This document shows, piece after piece, positions 58,798 to 64,000 of a stretch of 64,000 bases of DNA. The stretch comes from Palsa-504 sp963744575. Its GTDB lineage: Bacteria > Actinomycetota > Actinomycetes > Streptosporangiales > Streptosporangiaceae. Location: the NCBI GenBank assembly GCA_963744575.1, contig CAVUUF010000019.1, positions 36,103-100,102 on the forward strand, in the 5' to 3' direction. The position numbers and the translations under genes are program-made. Below the pieces are notes generated by a model, which saw only the letters and a list, made by a program, of their open reading frames with translations, had not been told where the DNA came from and did not search any database. Within the stretch, counting starts at the first letter, position 1. Each line of letters begins with the position of its first letter.

Positions 58798-59959
58798 TCA
58801 TGCCTGGAGTACCTCGACGGTGCCGTGGCTGCCGTCGACCCTATCGCTGCGCCGGTTCGGGTCGGCCGCCCAGCGGATGGGGTCGAAGCGGCCGCGGATC
58901 AGCGCGGGATAGGGCGGCAGGGCCCGGTAGGTCTCGTAGCTGGCCCGGCGGGCGGGTACCTTCGCGAGGGGGGCCCGGTCGCCGCGGAGCAGGTCGCAGG
59001 TCTCCGGCAGCTCAAGGAAGAACAGGTCGTCGCCGTGACCGGTGAGCTCCCCGGCGCCGCACCCAGGTACGCGCTGCCCACGCCGACCTTGCCACCTCGG
59101 ATCTGGCCGCCTCGCGGTCGCGGGCGACCGGCGCCCAGCGCGCGATGAGCTTGCGCGCCGCGGCTGCCTTCTTGGGGTCCTGCCGTGCCAGCCGCTCCCA
59201 GGCCGCGGCGCGGGCCGCCTCCTGGCTTGCCAGCAGCGTGTCGGCGTCGCGGGCGGTGCCGTGGAGGGCGGCGAGCTGATCGTCGATCCAGGCGGGATCC
59301 TCGGCAGGCCGCGGGATGGACAGCTCCACCTCGTGCGGGCCGCGGTGTCCGTACTGGCGGGCGAAGGTGTCCCGGTCGATCTCGCCCCGGGCGAGCCGGG
59401 CGAGGCCGAGAGCCGGGCCGAGACTGGCCAGGGGGGTTCCCCCGGCCTGCTGGCCGGAGAGCAGCAGGGCCGCGTCGGCCTCGCCGACCAGCGTCGCCAG
59501 CTTGCCGGGAACGGACAGCAGCGTGGTGCCGTGCGCCGTCGTGGCGGCGGAGAGCATGTCGCAGGCCTCTTCGAACAGCGGCCGGACCTGCTGCGGCCAC
59601 AGGCTGGCCAGCACCATGGCGTCGGCGGTCTGCTCGATCTCGGCGCGCAGCCCCTCGCAGCGGCCCGGCGCGCCGGCCAGGAACTCCGGCATCCGTTTCT
59701 GGCTCGCGCGGACTCTGCGCAGCAGCGCGACCGTCGCGGGCACCATCAGCCGGATGGCCCTCCAGCGTGGCAGCCGCGGACGCGGGATCTCCTCGATCGG
59801 AGGGAGCTTGCCGAGGACCGGGCCGAAGAGTGCGGCGAACCGGCGCGGCGAGATGCCGGCCAGGGCTTCGAGCGAGATCGACATGCTCACGTTCGCGTAG
59901 CAGCGTCCGCCGATCCGGCCGTAGCCACGGTAACCGGGCAGGCTCGGCTGGAAGGTCAT
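58798..59959 (-). pseudogene. PEP synthase / rifampicin phosphotransferase-like central domain, remnant with frameshift
   Basis: Residues from 59959 to about 59053 encode the linker/central domain: RIGGRCYANVSMSIS, LLSVPGKLATLVGEADAALLL and FARQYGHRGPHEVELSIPRPAEDP, typical of PEP-utilising enzymes and RPH. A frame change near 59053 (one extra base) joins this to GAGELTGHGDDLFFLELPETC and YRALPPYPALIRGRFDPIRW, ending in a stop at 58798. The N-terminal ATP-grasp domain and the C-terminal swivelling His domain are both missing. It is therefore not a complete phosphotransferase. Convergent with the TetR gene. Confidence 0.7.
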
Positions 59960-60029
59960 CCCCGGCTCCCGTGGTCGAAGAGGCGCACACGACGGTAGAC
60001 CGAAAGCAGGTATTGCGGCACGGCCCTCC

Positions 60030-60614
60030 TCACCGGCGGGTGTACCGCGCGATGATCACGCCCGTGGTGGTCGCAACGCTGCCGGCGAGCTCGAACTCGG
60101 TCAGCGGGGCGGGGCTTTCGAACAGCCGCGCGCCGCTGCCCAGGGTCAGCGGGCAGATCAACAGCGTGTAGCGGTCGATCAGGGCGGCGGCGTGCAGGCT
60201 TCGCACCAGCGACGCGCTGCCGATGATCGACAGATCCCCGCCCGGCTGGGCCTTCAGCTCGGCCACCGTGCCGACCGCGTCGCCGCGCAGCAGGATCGAG
60301 CCCTGCCAGGCATCCGCATCCTCCAAGGTCCTCGAGACGACGTATTTGGCGGCCGCGTTCATGTGCGTGGTAACCGGGTTCCCGTCGGTCAGCCGTCCCC
60401 ATGCGGTGATGAAGTCCTGCCAGGTGCGGCGACCGAACAGCATGTCCCCTGGGTTGGCCATGGCCTTGGCCATCTCCCGGCCCATCACCTCGTCGTTGTA
60501 CCGCATGCCCCAGCCGCCGTGGGTGAAGCCGCCGCGGGTGTCTTCGTCCGCGCGGCCCAGGCCCTGCACCACGCCGTCGAGGGTGACCCACATCGTCACG
60601 GTGATCGAACGCAT
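60030..60614 (-). CDS. RibD/dihydrofolate-reductase-like oxidoreductase
   Basis: 194 residues. MRSITVTMWVTLDGVVQG, the MLFGRRTWQDF motif, YVVSRTLEDADAW and IIGSASLVRSLHAAALIDRY fit the RibD C-terminal / DHFR-like family, common as accessory reductases in actinomycetes. NADPH binding is expected. Substrate unknown. Upstream gene cluster is the PEP-like remnant (71 bases apart, same strand). Confidence 0.88.
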   Translation of the reverse strand: MRSITVTMWVTLDGVVQGLGRADEDTRGGFTHGGWGMRYNDEVMGREMAKAMANPGDMLFGRRTWQDFITAWGRLTDGNPVTTHMNAAAKYVVSRTLEDADAWQGSILLRGDAVGTVAELKAQPGGDLSIIGSASLVRSLHAAALIDRYTLLICPLTLGSGARLFESPAPLTEFELAGSVATTTGVIIARYTRR

Positions 60615-60961
60615 GGAGTGCTCCTCTGCTCTGCCGGGCCGCCCTGCTGCGATCCGTCACCCCCTACACGAACGACCACCCGTCAGATCGACACCACCTG
60701 GGTGTGTGCCAGCAAGGGCAGCTGTGGTGCCCGGTCGCCGTTCGGCGGCGTTGGCCTGGGCGCGGAGATGGCGGGCGAAGTCGATGACGTGCGGGCGTAT
60801 CGTGGTAAGCAGCGGTGGGTGTTTGCACTCACCGCTTCGTCATCCATCCCGGTGACGGCGAGGTGACCCGGCACCCTCAGTCCCGTCTTGTTGGCTGCCG
60901 CGAGGCGGCTTACACGTGCCAGTTACGCGAGAACGTTAAGCGTTCAGCTTCAGGGAGCGTC
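60615..60961. other. Non-coding region between the reductase and the GH3 gene
   Basis: No reliable gene; small open frames here are not supported. It holds the promoter of the divergent reductase and a LacI-type operator candidate (60931-60945) close to the glucosidase start. Confidence 0.5.
60931..60945. promoter_or_regulatory. LacI-type operator candidate upstream of the GH3 gene
   Basis: GAACG and CGTTC perfect arms around ttaag, 16 bases before the start codon. The position fits repression by a LacI-type regulator, which is common for glycosidases; no such regulator gene is in the window. Confidence 0.4.
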
Positions 60962-63277
60962 ATGTCGGTTCGCTCGACCCCGGTCGGCCTCGCCCGCCAG
61001 GCAGCCGCCTCGAACGTCCACAGCTCGGCCGCCCAGATGGCGAGCGATGCCGAGGTGGCAGATCGCGTCGAGACACTCCTGGCCCAGATGAGCGTGGCGG
61101 AGAAGGCCGGACAGCTCACCCAGTACTTCTACTTCAACCTCCCGCCATCCGAAGTCATCGAGGCGACGCTAAATACCGACTTCTCGCCTCAGCCGGCGAT
61201 GGTCGAGGCTGCGCTGGCCAAAGGGGAGGTCGGGTCGCTGCTGTTCGTCACGGACCCGACGGAGGTGAACCGGCTGCAGCGGCTGGCCGTGGAGGGCAGC
61301 CGGCACCGAATCCCTGCTCTATTCGGCTTCGACGTGATCCATGGCCTGCGCACCATCCTGCCGGTGCCGATCGCGATGGCCGCGTCGTCGGATCTAGACA
61401 GCATCGAGCAAGGCCAGGCCGTTGTCGCTCGCGAGGCACGAGCGGTCGGGATCTGCTGGGCGTTCGCGCCGATGATCGATATCGCACGTGACCCTCGCTG
61501 GGGCCGGGTCATCGAGGGCGCCGGCGAGGACCCGTACCTCGGAGCCGCGGTCGCTGCCGCCCAGGTGCGCGGCTTCCAGGGTGACGGCCTCGGGTCGCCC
61601 GATCGGATCATCGCCGGCCCGAAGCACTTGGCCGGCTACGGCGCCGCGCTGGGCGGGCGCGACTACGACGAGGTCAACCTCTCCGACTCTGAGCTGTGGA
61701 ACGTCTACCTGCCCCCGTTCAAAGCAGCCATCGAAGCGGGTGCCGGGAACATCATGACCGCCTACATGGACCTCAACGGCATACCGGCCACCGGGAACCG
61801 CTGGCTGCTGACCCAGGTGCTACGCGGGGCGTGGGGCTTCGACGGCTTCGTCGTCAGTGATGCTCAGGCGGTGCACAACCTGCGCACGCACGGATTCGCG
61901 GCCGACCTGACCGACGCCGGCGCGCGGGCGCTGAACGCGGGCGTCGACATGGAGATGGCAATCGGCGATCCTGCGTGCGCACACCTGCCGGAAGCTATCG
62001 AGGCCGGCCTGGCGGAGGTGGAGGTACTCGACTCCTGTGTCCGGCGGGTCCTGGCCGCCAAGGTCCGGATCGGCCTGCTCGACCAGCCGTATGTGGATGA
62101 GGAACGGGCCCGGAAGGTGCTGGCCGACCCGGCCCATCGCGCGGTGGCCCGCGCGGCCGCGCAGCGGTCGGCGGTCTTGCGTCGCAACGAGGGTGGCTTG
62201 CTCCCGCTGGCGAGCCCCGGCTCCATCGCGGTGATCGGCCCGCTGGCCGACTCCCGGCGGGACACTCTCGGGCCCTGGGCCTTCGACTTCGACCTCGGCG
62301 AAACGGTCACGGTGCTCGACGGCATCCGGAACCGGGCCGGCGACGGTGTCCAGGTCGGCTACGCACCGGGCATCCGTCCGGCCCGGCGTGCCTTCCCGTC
62401 GATGTTCGACATGTTCGGCAACAACGCGCCCATCGACCCGGCCGGGTTCGACGACGACGCCGAACTTGCGCGCGCGATCACCCTGGCGCGTGCGGCCGAC
62501 GTCGCGCTGGTCGTCCTCGGAGAGTGGCAGAACATGATCGGCGAGGCGGCCTCGCGCTCCAGCCTCGAGCTCCCGGGCGGGCAGCTCGCGCTGCTGCAGG
62601 CCATCGTGGCCACCGGCACCGCCGTGGTGCTCTTGATCATGAACGGCCGTCCGCTCGACCTGCGATGGGCAGCGGAGAATGTCCCGGCGATCCTGGACAT
62701 CTGGTATCCGGGAACCCAGGGCGGCGCGGCCGTGGCCGACGTGATCTTCGGCGACGTCGCGCCGGGGGGCAAGCTGCCGTTCAGCTGGCCGCGCACCGTC
62801 GGCCAGATCCCGGTCATTTACAGCCACACAATCTCGCACGAACCCGGCAACCAGGGCCGTCGCTACTGGGACGAGGCGAGCACCCCTCTGTTCCCGTTCG
62901 GGTACGGTCTGTCCTACAGCCGGTTCGAGTACAGCGAGCTGACCCTGGACCGCAGCCGGATCGAGGCCGGCCAGACCGTCACCGTGTCGGTAACCGTGAC
63001 CAACGCGGGCGAGCGCACCGGCGACGAGGTGGCCCAGCTCTATCTCCACCAGCGATACGGCTCTGCCTCGCGGCCGTCCCGCGAGCTCAAGGGCTTCCAG
63101 CGGGTCACGCTAGCCGCCGGCGAGTCCCAGACACTGACATTCCCGCTCGGCCCCGGCGAACTCTGCTACTGGAACGCGGCAACTCGCGACTGGGTGATCG
63201 ACACCACCACGATCGACGTCTTCGCGGGCGGCGACTCCACGGCGGAGCTGACCACCAGCTTCGCCATCGGCGCCTGA
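60962..63277 (+). CDS. bglX: Glycoside hydrolase family 3 beta-glucosidase (BglX-like)
   Basis: 771 residues from ATG 60962 (AGGGAG upstream). The N-terminal barrel has FGFDVIHGLRTILPVPIAMAA, DIARDPRWGRVIEGAGEDPYL and GPKHLAGYGAALGGRDYDEVNLS. GWDFDGFVVSD-type nucleophile motif is present as GFVVSDAQAVHNL, with Ala where Trp is usual after Asp. The middle domain (SRSSLELPGGQLALLQAI) and the C-terminal fibronectin-III-like domain (YGLSYSRFEYSEL, PSRELKGFQRVTLAAGES) complete the BglX order. No signal peptide, so it is probably cytosolic, acting on imported oligosaccharides. Confidence 0.93.
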   Translation: MSVRSTPVGLARQAAASNVHSSAAQMASDAEVADRVETLLAQMSVAEKAGQLTQYFYFNLPPSEVIEATLNTDFSPQPAMVEAALAKGEVGSLLFVTDPTEVNRLQRLAVEGSRHRIPALFGFDVIHGLRTILPVPIAMAASSDLDSIEQGQAVVAREARAVGICWAFAPMIDIARDPRWGRVIEGAGEDPYLGAAVAAAQVRGFQGDGLGSPDRIIAGPKHLAGYGAALGGRDYDEVNLSDSELWNVYLPPFKAAIEAGAGNIMTAYMDLNGIPATGNRWLLTQVLRGAWGFDGFVVSDAQAVHNLRTHGFAADLTDAGARALNAGVDMEMAIGDPACAHLPEAIEAGLAEVEVLDSCVRRVLAAKVRIGLLDQPYVDEERARKVLADPAHRAVARAAAQRSAVLRRNEGGLLPLASPGSIAVIGPLADSRRDTLGPWAFDFDLGETVTVLDGIRNRAGDGVQVGYAPGIRPARRAFPSMFDMFGNNAPIDPAGFDDDAELARAITLARAADVALVVLGEWQNMIGEAASRSSLELPGGQLALLQAIVATGTAVVLLIMNGRPLDLRWAAENVPAILDIWYPGTQGGAAVADVIFGDVAPGGKLPFSWPRTVGQIPVIYSHTISHEPGNQGRRYWDEASTPLFPFGYGLSYSRFEYSELTLDRSRIEAGQTVTVSVTVTNAGERTGDEVAQLYLHQRYGSASRPSRELKGFQRVTLAAGESQTLTFPLGPGELCYWNAATRDWVIDTTTIDVFAGGDSTAELTTSFAIGA

Positions 63278-63591
63278 TCGTCTGGCGGCCCTGGTCGAGG
63301 AGACCGCGGCCCGGACCTGGGCCAGGCATCGGTCTATAGGCGAGGTAGCCGATGTCCTGCTGGCGGGCGTAGCAGATCGCAGCCACGGGTCCCGGGATCC
63401 GAAGTCGTGCGCCCAGGGGGCGGGGCACGTGCACGTCGCGAGCCATCCCCGGATCTGAGCCCAGCCAGGACACTTGTACCTTCCAGCCGTTCCAGCCGAG
63501 ACAACGGCCTTCTCATTCATAGCTGTCCGTACTGGCATCATGTGCCGTTCAGATCGCCCTGATGCGCCGACCCGGATGGGTTACTACTTTG
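63278..63591. other. Region with no recognised gene
   Basis: Open frames exist on both strands but none has a good start site or a recognisable domain. Possible decayed sequence. Nothing else is supported. Confidence 0.4.
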
Positions 63592-63744
63592 CTAGGGGTG
63601 GTAGCGAGAGCGATTCCGTATCGCGACAATTCCCGCTACGACCGCGATTAGGAGAATGACCATTACCGTCTGGGCCCAGCCCTCTGCGGAGGGCTCCCAC
63701 CCCGTCGGAACCCGCCCCGCAAGCAGGTGCTTCAGGGTAATCAT
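63592..63744 (-). CDS. 50-residue single-pass membrane protein
   Basis: ATG 63744 with GAGGGGAG directly upstream, ending at TAG 63592. A soluble start (MITLKHLLAGRVPTGWEPS) is followed by one transmembrane segment (TVMVILLIAVVAGIVAI) and a basic tail. It does not resemble a known family. The low GC compared with its neighbours (for example attaccgtctggg) hints at acquisition. Confidence 0.45.
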   Translation of the reverse strand: MITLKHLLAGRVPTGWEPSAEGWAQTVMVILLIAVVAGIVAIRNRSRYHP

Positions 63745-63862
63745 CTCCCCTCAGCCCGGTTTGCGTCTTGGCCGCCCGGCCTCCTCACCGCGCTTGCCTC
63801 AAGACTCAGAAAGCCCCGGAGGAAAAGCGGCGCGATGCGTCCCGGCCGGGGCCGGGCCGCCG

Positions 63863-64000
63863 TCAGGCTTCGCCTGCGGCCCGATCTGCGGGGCCGATGC
63901 CGGTCGCGAAGGCCCCCCAGCTCAGGCGTTGAAGCCGCGCGTTATAGCCGAGCGTTTCCAGCATGGGGACCGCCTGGTCGTAGTGGTCCTGTATTTCGAT
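63863..64000 (-). CDS. Partial gene, C-terminus only
   Basis: A stop-terminated frame enters from the window edge and ends at 63863. The visible 45 residues include DHYDQAVPMLETLGYN and ARLQRLSWGAFATGIGPA. No family was recognised. The rest lies beyond the window. Confidence 0.5.
   Translation of the reverse strand: MEIQDHYDQAVPMLETLGYNARLQRLSWGAFATGIGPADRAAGEA

Noticed and set aside
60683..60874. Short minus-strand ORF in front of the GH3 gene
   Set aside because: No start context, low-complexity composition and no conserved motif.
63101..63541. Minus-strand ORFs beyond the GH3 stop
   Set aside because: They overlap the 3' end of the GH3 gene and have shadow composition; no domain could be recognised.

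Overview
The window is chromosomal DNA from a very GC-rich actinomycete. The evidence is the strong GC codon bias, the many GTG starts and ATGA/GTGA overlaps, two mycothiol genes (mshC, mshD), the Streptomyces-type regulators BldC, GlnR and Rex, the 32-residue actinobacterial bS22-like protein, and gene neighbourhoods known from Streptomyces and Mycobacterium. The species cannot be named from this sequence. No tRNA, rRNA or CRISPR array was seen.

Layout. 1-10.8 kb: the start of an unidentified gene, a small membrane protein, mfd, a sulfate-activation fusion, a threonine-dehydratase-like enzyme, bldC and an anthrax-lethal-factor-like metallopeptidase. 11-14.5 kb: cytochrome c maturation genes (ccsB, resB, tlpA) without ccdA. 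14.4-26.8 kb: the tetrapyrrole block (phosphatase, hemL, Prim-Pol, hemB, hemD, hemC, hemA, rex), headed by a Rex operator. It is broken by two mobile elements: an IS1182-type remnant that truncated a DUF559 gene, and an intact IS605-type tnpB element between the Prim-Pol gene and hemL. 27-37.4 kb: conserved housekeeping genes (glutaredoxin-like, bS22-like, BldC-like excisionase, acuC, proC, proline dehydrogenase, ygfZ, fur, nitrobindin, dsrE, gatD, murT). Among them is a plus-strand unit with a 12-codon ORF behind an almost perfect anti-Shine-Dalgarno match, followed by a predicted three-way-junction RNA.

37.5-42.3 kb is the most unusual region: a GntR-type regulator followed by two large membrane proteins that resemble conjugation coupling ATPases (VirD4/TraG/HerA type), both apparently without a functional Walker A lysine. 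42.5-51.2 kb holds sulfur, thiol and metal homeostasis: a GDT1 manganese exporter under a yybP-ykoY riboswitch, a CsoR-family regulator with CstR-like residues and its operator, mshC, a sulfurtransferase operon with a Cys-containing leader peptide, a frameshifted thioredoxin, an ECF sigma/anti-sigma pair, a MoaD-like protein, glnR and mshD. 51.6-55.2 kb: a DivIVA-like coiled-coil protein, Ppx/GppA and an FAD oxidoreductase. 55.2-64 kb looks accessory: an NgoMIV-type restriction-modification pair, an SDR/TetR pair with twin operators, a broken PEP-synthase-like gene, a RibD/DHFR-like reductase, a GH3 glucosidase and a partial gene at the edge.

Functionally, rex-hemACDB-hemL and the ccs genes supply heme and cytochromes under redox control. 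The riboswitch, the CstR-like sensor, the leader peptide and the msh genes form a redox-sulfur group. A dispersed foldback repeat occurs twice (27.0 and 43.4 kb), once reading into the 3' end of a gene.
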